NCBI GenBank assembly: GCA_963752225.1
Contig: CAVVXS010000007.1
Location: 1,426,001-1,490,000, forward strand
Reading direction: 5' to 3'
Source of the DNA: JBBROS01 sp963752225
GTDB taxonomy: Bacteria; Pseudomonadota; Alphaproteobacteria; Acetobacterales; Acetobacteraceae
DNA: 64,000 nucleotides
Of this stretch, positions 28,475-37,719 are shown one piece after another. Under the pieces are notes generated by a model. It had not been told where the DNA came from and made no database searches. It saw only the letters and a program-made list of their open reading frames with translations. A program made the translations under genes and the position numbers. Each line of letters begins with the position of its first letter. Position 1 is the first letter of the stretch.

Positions 28475-30505
28475 TTGCCGGTCAGCCTCGACCTGCGCGC
28501 CATCAGCATCGAGGAGGGGCTTCGCGCCGCCCTCGCGGTTGCGGCGACAATGCTGCTTTCGGAATGGGCCGGCTTGCCAGCGTTGGCCGAATCCGCGCTC
28601 GGCGCCCTGCTGACCTGCCTGTGCGACGCCGGCGGGCCGGTGCGGCGGCGCGTGCCGGCGCTGCTCGCCTTTGCCGCAACCGGCACGGCGCTCACTGTGG
28701 GTTTCGGCTTGCTGCGACCGTTCGGCCTGCCGTTCGTCGTGCCGCTCGCCAGCCTCCTGATCCTCGCGTTCAGCTTCGCCCGCGTTTGGGGCCAGGCGGC
28801 GCAGCAGGTCGGCAACCTGCTGATCGTTGTGACCGTGCTCTCGCTCGACCGCATCGAACCCGCCGCCACGGTGGTCGAACTCGGCCTCCTGTTCGGCGCC
28901 GGCAGCCTCTGGGCGCTGGCGCTGACCATGGTGCTCTGGCGCCTGCACCCGTTCCGCCCGGCCCGGCTCGCGGTCGCCGCCGTGTTCCGCCGGCTCGGCG
29001 CCATGGTCACCGACCTCGTGCCGTTGCTGGAGGGGCACGAGGGCGTCGACTGGGCCGAGCACGCCCGCGCCCACCGCCGCCACGTTCGCGACGGCATCGA
29101 GGCAGCGCGCGTCCTTGTGCTCGACACCCTGCGGATCCGCGGTGGCGGCAGCCCGCGCGCCAACCAGTCGCTGATCCAGGTCGAGGCCGCCGACCAGTTG
29201 TTCGGGGTGCTGATCGCGCTGTCCGACGTGCTCGAGTATACCGATACCACCACGCGCGAAGCCGCCCGGCACGCCCTCCCCGCCTTGCGCCTGCTGCTCG
29301 CGGCCTTGGCCGACGCGACCGCCCGCGACCAAGCCAGCGACGATCCCGAGGTCCGGGCGGTCACGACCAAGCTGCTCGACGCCGTCGCCGCGCTCGCGAC
29401 GGTGCCGGCCCTGTCCGGCCTTGCCGCTGCCATGGTCGCCCGGCTGCGGATCGCGCTGCTGCTGACGACGCCGGAGGGCCTGCTGCCCGGCGTGGACGGC
29501 ACCGAGAGTTCGGCCGCGCACGGCCTGGACCGGGTGCTGACGCCGGCGCGCGCCAACCTCCGCTGGGAGTCCGCGGTGCTGCGCCATGCCGTGCGCGCCG
29601 GGGTGGTCGCCGCCCCGGCGCTCGCCTTCACCTTGTCGTCCGGCAACGCCTACGCGCATTGGCTCACGATCACGCTGGTGCTGACGTTGCAGCCGTTCTT
29701 TGCCCTCACCTGGCAGAAAGCGCTGGAGCGTAGCGCCGGGACGGTGCTGGGCGGCGTCGCGGCGGCCGCGATTGCGGTGGTCGTGCACACGCCGCTCGCC
29801 ACCGCCCTGGTGATGGCGCCGCTCGCGGTCGCCGCCTTCGCCTGCCGCGCGGTCAGCTTCGGCCTGTTCATGGCGTTCCTCACGCCGATGGTGGTGCTGC
29901 TCAGCGAGCTCGGCCGCCCCGGCACCAGCGAGTTCCTGATCGCCGGGTCTCGCGCCGCCTACACCGTCGCCGGCGGCGCCTTGGCGGTCGCGGGCGGTGC
30001 GCTGCTATGGCCGAGCTGGGAGCCGGTGCGGGTTCGCCAGGCACTCACGACGGCGATCCGCGCCCATGCCGCCCACGCCGACCTCGAGCTGGCGGCGTTG
30101 GCCGAGCCGGGCAGCGTCGCGGCAGAACAGCTCGAGACAGTGCGCCGGGCGGCCGGGCTTGCCAGCAACAACCTGGAAGCCGCGCTGAACCGGGCGCTGC
30201 ACGAGCCCCGCGGCTCGGCGCGGCTGGAAGCCGAAACGGGGCTTGTTGTGGATGCGGCGCTGCGACGCTTGGCCGCCCGGCTGCTGGCTTTGCAGCACGA
30301 CCCGGCACAAGCCGGCACCGACCCGGCCACGCCCGCTGCCTGGCGCTGCTGGGTGGCTGACAGCTTCGCCGCCATCGAACGCGGCGGCTCGCTGCCCAAC
30401 CCCGAACCCGTCGACCGCGACCATCCGGCGCTCGGCCGAATGGCGCGACAGCTCAGCTTGATCGCCGGAGCGCTGCAGGGAGCAGCGATGGCTGGACGGG
30501 AGTGA
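28475..30505 (+). CDS. FUSC-family membrane protein
   Basis: About 676 residues with two hydrophobic blocks separated by a cytoplasmic helical region, the layout of the FUSC/YccS/AaeB-like family (aromatic acid or fusaric acid efflux). Block one (about 20-165) begins RAALAVAATMLLSEWAG. Block two (about 375-510) contains RHAVRAGVVAAPALAF, YAHWLTITLVLTLQPFFALTWQKALERSAGTVLGG, which is the most typical FUSC stretch. The start is uncertain: no ATG or GTG fits, TTG 28475 gives a sensible N-terminus, and CTG 28466 or ATG 28550 are alternatives. The substrate is unknown. Its end overlaps the convergent downstream gene by 53 bp. Confidence 0.82.
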   Translation: MPVSLDLRAISIEEGLRAALAVAATMLLSEWAGLPALAESALGALLTCLCDAGGPVRRRVPALLAFAATGTALTVGFGLLRPFGLPFVVPLASLLILAFSFARVWGQAAQQVGNLLIVVTVLSLDRIEPAATVVELGLLFGAGSLWALALTMVLWRLHPFRPARLAVAAVFRRLGAMVTDLVPLLEGHEGVDWAEHARAHRRHVRDGIEAARVLVLDTLRIRGGGSPRANQSLIQVEAADQLFGVLIALSDVLEYTDTTTREAARHALPALRLLLAALADATARDQASDDPEVRAVTTKLLDAVAALATVPALSGLAAAMVARLRIALLLTTPEGLLPGVDGTESSAAHGLDRVLTPARANLRWESAVLRHAVRAGVVAAPALAFTLSSGNAYAHWLTITLVLTLQPFFALTWQKALERSAGTVLGGVAAAAIAVVVHTPLATALVMAPLAVAAFACRAVSFGLFMAFLTPMVVLLSELGRPGTSEFLIAGSRAAYTVAGGALAVAGGALLWPSWEPVRVRQALTTAIRAHAAHADLELAALAEPGSVAAEQLETVRRAAGLASNNLEAALNRALHEPRGSARLEAETGLVVDAALRRLAARLLALQHDPAQAGTDPATPAAWRCWVADSFAAIERGGSLPNPEPVDRDHPALGRMARQLSLIAGALQGAAMAGRE

Positions 30506-31964
30506 CCGTCAAGACGCCAAGCCAACCGCGCAGCCAAAACGCGGCGCCGAGGCTGAGCAGCGGCGCGATCGTGTAACGGGCGCGGTTGTTCTCCAGCACG
30601 TCGAAGCAGCTCGAGACCAAGAACACGAACACGCCCGTGGCCAGCACGAGCAGCAGAAGCGTCGCCGCGGGATCGAGCGGCCGGCGCGCGACGGCCCCCG
30701 CGACCGCGTTCCGCGCGGCGACAAGGCAGGCGCCGGTGAAACCAAGCCCGATCAGCAGCGAGCCATAGGAGATCTGCAGCTGGAACGCTTGCGGCCTCGC
30801 GGTGTCGAGCGTGCTGCCGAACCAGGCGACGGGCTGCAACCCGACCGTCGCGTTGACGAGCCGGACCCAACTCTCGATCGGCGCGAGGTTGCGCCGCACA
30901 TCGAGGAACTCGTTGGAGGGGCGGTTGAAGTAGTAGACGGAAGTCATGAGGACGGCGCCGTAGTTCCAGGGGTCGGCCCAAAACGCCGCTTTCACGTCCG
31001 GCCAGCGCAAGCGGCTCGCCACCAGCAGCGCCTGATGGTGCATGTTGGGAAAGCCGTTCGACTTCCGCGGCGCATCGAGGACCGGCTCGCCGGTGGAGGC
31101 GATCGGCGGCAACAGCGGCAACAGGCGCTCGACCGAGCCGAACGAACTGATCGCGCTGAGTGGCGACAAAATGCCCTCGACGACCAGCGCCCGGCGCTCC
31201 TCGTCCGGCAGCTTCTCCACGGCCACGCCGACCAAGTTGAGCGTCGCCCACGACGACAGGCCCAGAAACCCGAACATCACCAGGTTCTTCAGCAGCACGG
31301 CGCCGACCGCCGCAGCCGGCAGCGCCGCGCATCGGAGCACGCGCACGCGGGCGCCGGTCGACGCGGCGGTCAGCCCGACCATGGCGACATACCAGACCGG
31401 GTGGAACATCGAGCGCAGCAGCACGACCGCTGCAAGCACGGAGAAGCCGAGCGTCAGCAGCACCGAGGCCCGCCGTCCGTCCTGCCTCAGCCCGGCATGC
31501 ACGCCATGGAAGCCGATGCACAACAGCCAGGGAACCAGGCTGTCATAGGACAGCGTCTCGCTGAACAGCAGCACGTCCGGCGAGACACAGAACCACAGGG
31601 CGATGCCAAGCGCCCAGCGTCGCGAACCGAGAACCGCACGGGCCGCAGCGTTCAAGGCGAGGATGCCGCCGAGGCAGATCGCGCCGTAGGCCCAGGCCAT
31701 GACGACAGGAAACGCGGCACCGCCGGCCTGCAATGCCGCGCCGATCAGCAGGTTGAACAGCGGCGGTTGCGAATGAAGATGCAGCAGGGTCGGCCACAGC
31801 CGGGTTCGCAGCAATTCTGGATCCACCACTTGCCAGTAGCCGCCGAGGCTTTCGGCGTTGAACTCGACGCCAGCCGCCCAAGCCCAGCCCCGGACCAAGA
31901 GGAACGTGCCTGCGATCAGCGCGGCGTCTCGCCACGAGCGTCCCTCGTCGGTCCTGTCTTCCAT
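30453..31964 (-). CDS. polytopic membrane protein, GT39/ArnT-like topology
   Basis: A 503-residue protein with around ten to twelve hydrophobic helices and no assigned family. The stretch LLHLHSQPPLFNLLIG (about 60-75), following a polar loop after the first helix, recalls the QPPLY/HPPG element found after the first loop of lipid-linked glycosyltransferases of the GT39/RgtA type. A long extracytoplasmic segment (about 255-365) follows. By analogy it could transfer a sugar from a polyprenyl-phosphate donor to a lipid or wall component, but this rests on topology and one motif. It overlaps the 3' end of the FUSC gene on the opposite strand by 53 bp. Confidence 0.6.
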   Translation of the reverse strand: MEDRTDEGRSWRDAALIAGTFLLVRGWAWAAGVEFNAESLGGYWQVVDPELLRTRLWPTLLHLHSQPPLFNLLIGAALQAGGAAFPVVMAWAYGAICLGGILALNAAARAVLGSRRWALGIALWFCVSPDVLLFSETLSYDSLVPWLLCIGFHGVHAGLRQDGRRASVLLTLGFSVLAAVVLLRSMFHPVWYVAMVGLTAASTGARVRVLRCAALPAAAVGAVLLKNLVMFGFLGLSSWATLNLVGVAVEKLPDEERRALVVEGILSPLSAISSFGSVERLLPLLPPIASTGEPVLDAPRKSNGFPNMHHQALLVASRLRWPDVKAAFWADPWNYGAVLMTSVYYFNRPSNEFLDVRRNLAPIESWVRLVNATVGLQPVAWFGSTLDTARPQAFQLQISYGSLLIGLGFTGACLVAARNAVAGAVARRPLDPAATLLLLVLATGVFVFLVSSCFDVLENNRARYTIAPLLSLGAAFWLRGWLGVLTVTPVQPSLLPAALRRSS

Positions 31965-32045
31965 GGGGGGCGGCTAGCACGCGGCGGCGAACGAGCCCAA
32001 GTCTTGCCGCTGGTCTCAAACTATTCCTGACGAACCCTGCTGGTT

Positions 32046-33152
32046 TTACGCTCTGGAACGGTCCGCCAGCCTCGTCAGGCCCGGCACCGTGAGCAATGCG
32101 GCCCCGCCGATCGCTGCCATCGGCAGGAAGGACAGCCCGCCCCAAGGGCCATAGAGTTGGCCTGTCAACCACACCAATGCGGCACTCGCGGCTGAAAAGC
32201 CGAGCGCCGAGGTCAGCGTCTGCGCCATGCCGGCCCGCTCCGGGGGGAGTTGCGCGAGCACCAGCATCGACGACAGGTGCTGGAAGGCGAACGTCATCGC
32301 GTGCAGCAGCTGCAGCGCCATTAGGGCCGGGACCGCGGTTGTGACGGCGAACCCGGCCCATCGCACCACGCAAGCCGACGCTGCCAGCGCCGTCAGCCCG
32401 GCCGGCCCGAGCCGCCGCACCAGCCGCTGGCCACGCAGGAACAGCAGGATCTCGGCCACGATCCCTTCCGCGATCAGCAGGCCGATGGTGGTGTCGCCGA
32501 GTCCGGCCGTGCGCCAATGCAGCGGTGCGAACGAGTAGTACGCGGCATGCGAGCCCTGGATCAGCGCGGTTGCCGCAAGCGAGAGGCGGAAGCGGCGGTC
32601 GGTCCACAGCCCGCCCGAGATCCCGGCTCGCCGCCGCCCGGCGCTCACGTCCGGGAGCCGGCACGCGAACGCCGCCGCAGCGGCGTAGCCGGCGGCGAGC
32701 ATGGCCGGAACGGCGCCGCTGCCGAGCCGGGCGAGGACGGCACCGGCGCCGGCCGTGGTCAGCATGTAGGAGATCGAACCCCAAGCGCGGGTCGGCGCGT
32801 ATTCGAGCCGCCGGGCCGCGGCCAGCGCCAGGGCGAGCGCGTCGGTCAGCGGCCCCAGCAAGGAGGCCGACAATCCCGCCGCCGTGACAATCAGCATCAG
32901 CGGCGCCAACCCGTGCGCGGCCGGAAGCCCGGCGGCGCAAGCGGCCGCCAGCGCCGCCGACCCGGCCAGCACCGCTCGCCGCCGGCCCAGCCGGTCCGCA
33001 AGCCACCCACCGCCCGGCGCCGCCACGACGCGCAGCAGCGACGCCACGCCCAGCACCAGGCCGATCTCGGCCGCGGTCAGCCCGTGGTCGGCAAGCCACA
33101 ACGGCAGATACGCGGCGTTGACCGCGCTGGCAGCGAAGATCGCGGCCAGCAC
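32046..33152 (-). CDS. major facilitator superfamily transporter
   Basis: A 368-residue MFS protein, on the short side (11-12 helices). The loop 2-3 motif appears as GGWLADRLGRRRAVL, with the cytoplasmic Asp and Arg residues typical of MFS. The overall pattern, including LWTDRRFRLSLAATALIQGSHAAYYSF at the start of the second half (about residues 205-231), resembles the PPP/MFS_1-like (3-phenylpropionate permease/LacY-like) group. The substrate is unknown. The start is a GTG at 33152, the first usable codon after the sufE stop, leaving the first helix short; a start inside sufE cannot be excluded. It follows sufE by 39 bp in the same direction. Confidence 0.82.
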   Translation of the reverse strand: MLAAIFAASAVNAAYLPLWLADHGLTAAEIGLVLGVASLLRVVAAPGGGWLADRLGRRRAVLAGSAALAAACAAGLPAAHGLAPLMLIVTAAGLSASLLGPLTDALALALAAARRLEYAPTRAWGSISYMLTTAGAGAVLARLGSGAVPAMLAAGYAAAAAFACRLPDVSAGRRRAGISGGLWTDRRFRLSLAATALIQGSHAAYYSFAPLHWRTAGLGDTTIGLLIAEGIVAEILLFLRGQRLVRRLGPAGLTALAASACVVRWAGFAVTTAVPALMALQLLHAMTFAFQHLSSMLVLAQLPPERAGMAQTLTSALGFSAASAALVWLTGQLYGPWGGLSFLPMAAIGGAALLTVPGLTRLADRSRA

Positions 33153-33191
33153 ATGGCCGACGCGGCGGCTGTCAGGACCGGAAATGCCGGC

Positions 33192-33641
33192 TCAGGCGGC
33201 GACGGCGCAGGCTTGCGCGACGTCGTGGATGCGCCGCGCCATGGCGGCGATGCCGTTGCCGCGGTTGGTGGACAGTGCCTCGAGCAGGCCGAGGTCCTTC
33301 AGGAACGCCGGGTCGGTCGCCAGCACCTCGGCCGGCGTCCGCCCCGAGTAGACCCGAAGCAGCAGCGCGACCAGGCCCGAGACGATGGCGGCGTCCGACG
33401 CGCCGGCCAGCAGCATGCGGCCGTCCTGCATCGCCGCCTCCATCCAAACCTGGCTTTGGCAACCAGGCACGCGATGCGCGTCGTCCTGCCAATCCGCCGG
33501 GAACGGCGGCAGCTTGCGGCCGAGCTCGATGATGAACTGGTAGCGGTCCATCCAATCGTCGAACACCTCGAGCTCTTCGCCGATGGCGGCGACGGCGTCG
33601 GCGGCACTTGGTTCGTCGGGGTGGACATAGGGATCGGTCAT
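33192..33641 (-). CDS. sufE: SufE family Fe-S cluster assembly protein
   Basis: A 149-residue sulfur-acceptor protein. It accepts persulfide from a cysteine desulfurase (SufS) and enhances its activity. The acceptor Cys61 is in HRVPGCQSQVWM, and MDRYQFIIELGRKLPPFP is the classical N-terminal SufE stretch. The C-terminal FLKDLGLLEALSTNRGNGIAAM is also family typical. No other suf genes are nearby, so it acts in trans. ATG 33641 lies 99 bp from the end of the lipoprotein gene, with a strong hairpin in between, so sufE should have its own promoter. Confidence 0.96.
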   Translation of the reverse strand: MTDPYVHPDEPSAADAVAAIGEELEVFDDWMDRYQFIIELGRKLPPFPADWQDDAHRVPGCQSQVWMEAAMQDGRMLLAGASDAAIVSGLVALLLRVYSGRTPAEVLATDPAFLKDLGLLEALSTNRGNGIAAMARRIHDVAQACAVAA

Positions 33642-33694
33642 GGCCGCGATGTGCGGCGCAGCCGGTGAACCGTCAAGGCATGGTGGACATGCAA

Positions 33695-33720
33695 ACGGCC
33701 CGGCGCGAACGCCGGGCCGT
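33695..33720 (-). terminator. intrinsic terminator of the lipoprotein gene
   Basis: A perfect 11-bp stem, ACGGCCCGGCG and CGCCGGGCCGT, closes a 4-nt loop. Read on the minus strand it lies 20 bp after the lipoprotein stop and is followed by TTTGCAT. Perfect pairing, very high GC and a short T-run make it the best intrinsic terminator in the window. It separates this gene from sufE. Confidence 0.8.
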
Positions 33721-33740
33721 CAACAGGTCAGGCCGGACGA

Positions 33741-34139
33741 TCAGGCCTTGGTCATCGTGTAATGATAGCTGCACTTGCCGCGCATCGACGTCAGGTCCAA
33801 CCCGGTGGCCGAGGCCGTGCCCGAGACGCTGCTGCCGCGGCGGGTCGGCGCGGTAATCGAGCCGTCCGGTGCGATCGTGCCCTTGACCCCGTTCAGCACG
33901 AAGCTGTTGCCGCGCACGCGGACGGTCTGCTCACGGGTCATCTTGGCGCAGCCCCGGGGCGCATCCGACGCCAACTCGGCCATGCCCTTGTAGATGCCGT
34001 CCACCGGCCCGAGTGCGACGGGAGCGGGCGGCGGCGGGGGCGGAGGCGCCTCGGCCATCGGCGGCGGCGGCGGCGGCTTGCTCGCGCAACCGACGACCGT
34101 GCCGGCCAAGAACAGGAATGGGAGAAGTTTCATACGCAT
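33741..34139 (-). CDS. small lipoprotein with Pro-rich linker
   Basis: A 132-residue predicted lipoprotein of unknown function. A signal peptide with the lipobox VVGC puts the acylated Cys at residue 18. It is followed by a Pro/Ala linker holding two runs of Pro, which could span the periplasm, then a compact C-terminal domain of about 85 residues with GIYKGMAELASD, TVRVRGNSFVLNG, SSVSGTASATGLDL and KCSYHYTMTK. The two Cys in the domain (one in RGCAKM, one in KCSYHY) could form a disulfide. AGGAG lies about 9 nt before ATG 34139. The fold is probably a small beta-sandwich or barrel, an inference from the alternating hydrophobic pattern. It is probably monocistronic. Confidence 0.8.
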   Translation of the reverse strand: MRMKLLPFLFLAGTVVGCASKPPPPPPMAEAPPPPPPPAPVALGPVDGIYKGMAELASDAPRGCAKMTREQTVRVRGNSFVLNGVKGTIAPDGSITAPTRRGSSVSGTASATGLDLTSMRGKCSYHYTMTKA

Positions 34140-34203
34140 GGATGCGTCTCCTGGTAGAGAATCGGCGAACGGCGGGACGATGCCCCGCCGCCGCGAGTCC
34201 CGC

Positions 34204-35523
34204 CTACAGGATGAAACGGCTCAAGTCACCCTTCGCGGCAAGTGGCGCGACGCGGTCGTTCACGTACCCGGCATCGACCAGCAATCGCTCACCGTTGCGA
34301 TCGGTCGCAGTAAAGCTGATCTCCTCGAGCAGTCGTTCCAACACCGTCGCCAGTCGACGGGCGCCGATGTTCTCGACCCGGTCGTTGATGTCTGCCGCCA
34401 GATTGGCCAGCGCGTCGATCGCGCCCGGATCGAATTCGAGCGCAACACCCTCGGTGCCCAGCAATGCCGAGTATTGCTTCAGCAGGCTGTGTTCCGGCTC
34501 GGTCAGGATGCGCCGCAGATCGTCGCGCGACAGCGGCGCCAGCTCGACCCGGATCGGCAGCCGGCCTTGCAGCTCCGGCAGCAAGTCGGACGGCTTGGCC
34601 AGGTGGAACGCGCCGGACGCGATGAACAACACGTGGTCCGTCTTCACCGGGCCATACTTGGTGGTGACGGTGGTGCCCTCGATCAGCGGAAGCAGGTCAC
34701 GCTGCACACCTTCCCGCGACACGTCGCCGCCCCGGAACCCGCCCTCGCTGCTGCGCGCGCAGACCTTGTCGATCTCGTCGAGGAAAACGATGCCGTTCTC
34801 CTCGGCGTGGCGCACCGCATCCTTGGTGAGCTGCTCGGTGTCCAGCAGGCGGTCGGCCTCGTCGCGCGCCAGCGCCGCCCGGGCACTCGCGACCGTCATG
34901 CGCTTGCGCTGCTCCTTGCGGCCGAACATGCCCTTCATCATGTCGTTCAGGTTGATCATCTGGCCCGGCGGCATGCCCGGCAGATCGATCTGACCGGCCG
35001 GCGGCCCGGCGGCCTCGGTCAGACCGACCTCCACCTCCTTGTCCTCCAGCTCGCCGGCCCGCAGCATCTTGCGGAACTTGCCGCGGGTGTCGGCGCTCGC
35101 GCCCTCGCCCACCAGGGACGTCACCAGCTTGTCCTCGGCGGCAAGCTCGGCCTTGGCCTGCACGTCCTTGCGGCTGGCGTCGCGCAGCATGACGATGCTG
35201 GCCTCGACCAGGTCGCGCACGATGCTGTCGACATCCCGGCCGACATAGCCGACCTCGGTGAACTTGGTGGCCTCGACCTTGATGAACGGCGCCTGAGCAA
35301 GCTTGGCGAGCCGCCGGGCGATCTCCGTCTTGCCGCAGCCGGTGGGCCCGATCATGAGGATGTTCTTCGGCACGACCTCCTCGCGCAGCCCCTCGGGCAG
35401 CTGCTGCCGCCGCCAGCGGTTGCGCAACGCAATGGCCACCGCGCGCTTGGCGTCGTTCTGGCCGACGATGAACCGGTCGAGCTCGCCCACGATCTCGCGC
35501 GGGGAGTAGGTGGGAACGTCCAT
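34204..35523 (-). CDS. hslU: HslUV protease ATPase subunit
   Basis: A 439-residue AAA+ unfoldase that feeds substrates to HslV. It has the N-terminal PREIVGELDRFIVGQ, Walker A GPTGCGKTE, the pore loop GYVGRDV, Walker B VFLDEIDKV, the sensor and arginine-finger region ELQGRLPIRVEL, and a C-terminus ending DLSRFIL, which inserts into HslV pockets. The I-domain (about residues 110-235) is present. The start overlaps the hslV stop by a base (TAATG), so the two are coupled. Confidence 0.98.
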   Translation of the reverse strand: MDVPTYSPREIVGELDRFIVGQNDAKRAVAIALRNRWRRQQLPEGLREEVVPKNILMIGPTGCGKTEIARRLAKLAQAPFIKVEATKFTEVGYVGRDVDSIVRDLVEASIVMLRDASRKDVQAKAELAAEDKLVTSLVGEGASADTRGKFRKMLRAGELEDKEVEVGLTEAAGPPAGQIDLPGMPPGQMINLNDMMKGMFGRKEQRKRMTVASARAALARDEADRLLDTEQLTKDAVRHAEENGIVFLDEIDKVCARSSEGGFRGGDVSREGVQRDLLPLIEGTTVTTKYGPVKTDHVLFIASGAFHLAKPSDLLPELQGRLPIRVELAPLSRDDLRRILTEPEHSLLKQYSALLGTEGVALEFDPGAIDALANLAADINDRVENIGARRLATVLERLLEEISFTATDRNGERLLVDAGYVNDRVAPLAAKGDLSRFIL

Positions 35524-36083
35524 TAAAGGGTCTCTACGATCACGGAGTGGTTGGTATAAACGCAGATGTCGCCGGCGATCCGCATGGCCCGGCGTGCGAT
35601 CTCGGCGGCGTCGAGCCCCTCGACCTCCATCAGCGCGCGCGCCGCGGCCAGCGCGTAATTACCGCCCGAGCCGATCGCGATCACGCCGTCCTCAGGCTCC
35701 AGCACGTCGCCGTTGCCGGTCAGGGTGTAGCTGTGCTGGGCGTCGGCGACGGCCATCATCGCCTCGAGCCGGCGCAGGTAGCGGTCGGTGCGCCAGTCCT
35801 TGGCAAGCTCGACGCAGGCGCGCTCGAGCTGGTTGGGGAAACGCTCGAGCTTGGCCTCGAGCCGCTCGAGCAGGGTGAAGGCGTCCGCCGTGGCGCCGGC
35901 GAACCCGGCCAGCACCGCGCCGCCGGCGCCGATGCGCCGCACCTTACGGGCATTGCCCTTGATCACGGTCTGGCCAAGCGTGACTTGGCCATCGCCGGCC
36001 ATCGCCACGCTGCCGCCGCGGCGCACCGATAGGATGGTGGTGCCGTGCCAGCCGATCGGGTCGTTCGGATTGGATGTTTGCAT
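35523..36083 (-). CDS. hslV: HslUV protease proteolytic subunit
   Basis: A 186-residue threonine protease with the proteasome beta-subunit fold. The catalytic Thr is in WHGTTILSV, exposed by removal of the preceding short leader; GDGQVTLGQ, GNARKVRRI and GSGGNYALAAA are standard. ATG 36083 gives the short leader typical of alphaproteobacteria. An upstream ATG at 36119 would lengthen it by 12 residues. Neither start has a clear ribosome binding site. It is a two-gene operon with hslU. Confidence 0.97.
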   Translation of the reverse strand: MQTSNPNDPIGWHGTTILSVRRGGSVAMAGDGQVTLGQTVIKGNARKVRRIGAGGAVLAGFAGATADAFTLLERLEAKLERFPNQLERACVELAKDWRTDRYLRRLEAMMAVADAQHSYTLTGNGDVLEPEDGVIAIGSGGNYALAAARALMEVEGLDAAEIARRAMRIAGDICVYTNHSVIVETL

Positions 36084-36165
36084 GATGCGCCGAAGGTGGG
36101 AACCGCCGCTGCGCTGCACAAGAGTTAGGCAACCAGGCCGAATGGAGGGGCGGCCAAGCGACCGT

Positions 36166-37719
36166 TCACGCGACCCTCGAGGCGTTCGGCTGGTGCGACC
36201 GCCGAGCTCCGTCGCCCGCGGCGCCGAGCAATGCCGACAGCGCCGTCACCGGCAGCGGCTTGGAAAACAAGTAGCCCTGGATGAAGTCGCATCCGTAGGA
36301 CACGATCAGCTCGCGCTGCCGGGCCGTTTCGACCCCCTCGACCACGACGGTGACGCCGAGCTCGTGCGCCAGAGCCGTGATGTTGCGGATCATCGCGCCG
36401 GTCGCGAATTCGGTTTCCAGCTCGGCGACAAAGCTGCGGTCGATTTTGAGCACGTCGACCTTGAGCTGGGTGAGATACGACAGGTTCGAGTAGCCGGCGC
36501 CGAAATCGTCCAGCGCCAAGCCGATCCCCTCGGCGCGCAACGCCTCGATCGTTTGCCGCACGGCCGGGTGGTCGGTCAGCATGACGCTCTCGGTCACCTC
36601 GATCAGGAGTTGCGCCGGGGCGATGCCGTTGCGTCGCACGGTGTCACGGACGAAGCCGACGATCTCGGCGTCCTGCAGCTGCAGCGGCGAGAAGTTGACC
36701 GACACCCGGCGCAGCAGGCCGTCACGCAGCATCGGCCTCGCCTGGCTGCAGGTGGCCGCGAGGACCTGCTTGCCGACCTCGACGATCAGTCCGCGCTCTT
36801 CGGCGATGGCGATGAAGCGATCCGGCGGGATCATGCCCCGGGTCGGATGCGGCCATCGGGCCAGCGCCTCGGCCGCGACGATCCGGCCGCTCTGGGCGTC
36901 GACAATCGGCTGGAACCAGACGGTGATCCCGCCGGTCTCGAGCGCGTCCCGCAAATCCTGCTCGAGTGCGACCCTCTCTTCGAGGTCGGACACCATGCTC
37001 GGGTCGAACGCGGCATAACGGCCACGGCCGGCGGCTTTGGCGCTGTAGAGCGCGAGGTCCGCATACCGCAGCAGGTCGGCGGAGGTCGTCGCCTGTCCGG
37101 GCGTCGCGGCGAACCCGATCGAGCAGGATGGTTGGCTGTGGTGAGCCTTCTCCGACAGCGGCGCCTCAGCGGCGCGCAGGATACGTTCCGCCCATCGTCG
37201 CCCGCTCGCCAAGCCGTCGCCGTGACCTTGCAGCAGGACCGCGAACTCGTCGCCACCCAGCCGCGCCACCAGCCCAGCCTCGCCGCAGACGCGGCTGAGC
37301 CGCTCGGCCATCTCGATCAGCAATGCATCGCCGGCGGCATGCCCGAACCGATCGTTCACCTGCTTGAACCGGTCGAGGTCGACGACCAGCAAGGCCGCTT
37401 GGGTTTCGCCGTCCGCGCAATCGGCGACGGCGGCGTCGAGGCAGGCCTGCAGCCGGCGACGGTTGGCGACGCCCGTCAGCAAATCGCGTTCGGCCAGCGC
37501 CACCGCCTGACGACGCTCCCGCTCGAGCTCGATCGTGCGGCTCGACACCCGGGCCTCCAGGTCGGCATTCAAGGCCACGAGTTTCTGATTGATGTCGTAG
37601 AGCTCGAGGCTCTTGGCTTCCAGCAGACGTTCGGCCTCGCTCCGGGCCGCCAGCTCCCGCGCGACGCGCCGCCGCAGCAGGGCAACGATGCCGGTCAGGT
37701 CCTCGTCTGGAACGGACAT
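36166..37719 (-). CDS. GGDEF-EAL cyclic-di-GMP enzyme, H-NOX partner (HaCE-like)
   Basis: A 517-residue soluble protein. Residues 1-75 form a charged coiled coil, followed by a GGDEF domain with intact GGDEF at 155-159 and an EAL domain with intact EAL at 284-286. The EAL active-site set is complete: VNFSPLQL, IEVTES, LDDFGAGYS, KIDRSF, EGVET and IQGYLFSKPLP, so phosphodiesterase activity is expected. No RxxD inhibitory site lies five residues before GGDEF. It has no membrane helix or sensor domain of its own, and its start overlaps the H-NOX gene by 25 bp. This matches H-NOX-associated cyclic-di-GMP enzymes (HaCE) in Shewanella and Legionella, where NO-bound H-NOX changes the enzyme's output. 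Confidence 0.93.
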   Translation of the reverse strand: MSVPDEDLTGIVALLRRRVARELAARSEAERLLEAKSLELYDINQKLVALNADLEARVSSRTIELERERRQAVALAERDLLTGVANRRRLQACLDAAVADCADGETQAALLVVDLDRFKQVNDRFGHAAGDALLIEMAERLSRVCGEAGLVARLGGDEFAVLLQGHGDGLASGRRWAERILRAAEAPLSEKAHHSQPSCSIGFAATPGQATTSADLLRYADLALYSAKAAGRGRYAAFDPSMVSDLEERVALEQDLRDALETGGITVWFQPIVDAQSGRIVAAEALARWPHPTRGMIPPDRFIAIAEERGLIVEVGKQVLAATCSQARPMLRDGLLRRVSVNFSPLQLQDAEIVGFVRDTVRRNGIAPAQLLIEVTESVMLTDHPAVRQTIEALRAEGIGLALDDFGAGYSNLSYLTQLKVDVLKIDRSFVAELETEFATGAMIRNITALAHELGVTVVVEGVETARQRELIVSYGCDFIQGYLFSKPLPVTALSALLGAAGDGARRSHQPNASRVA

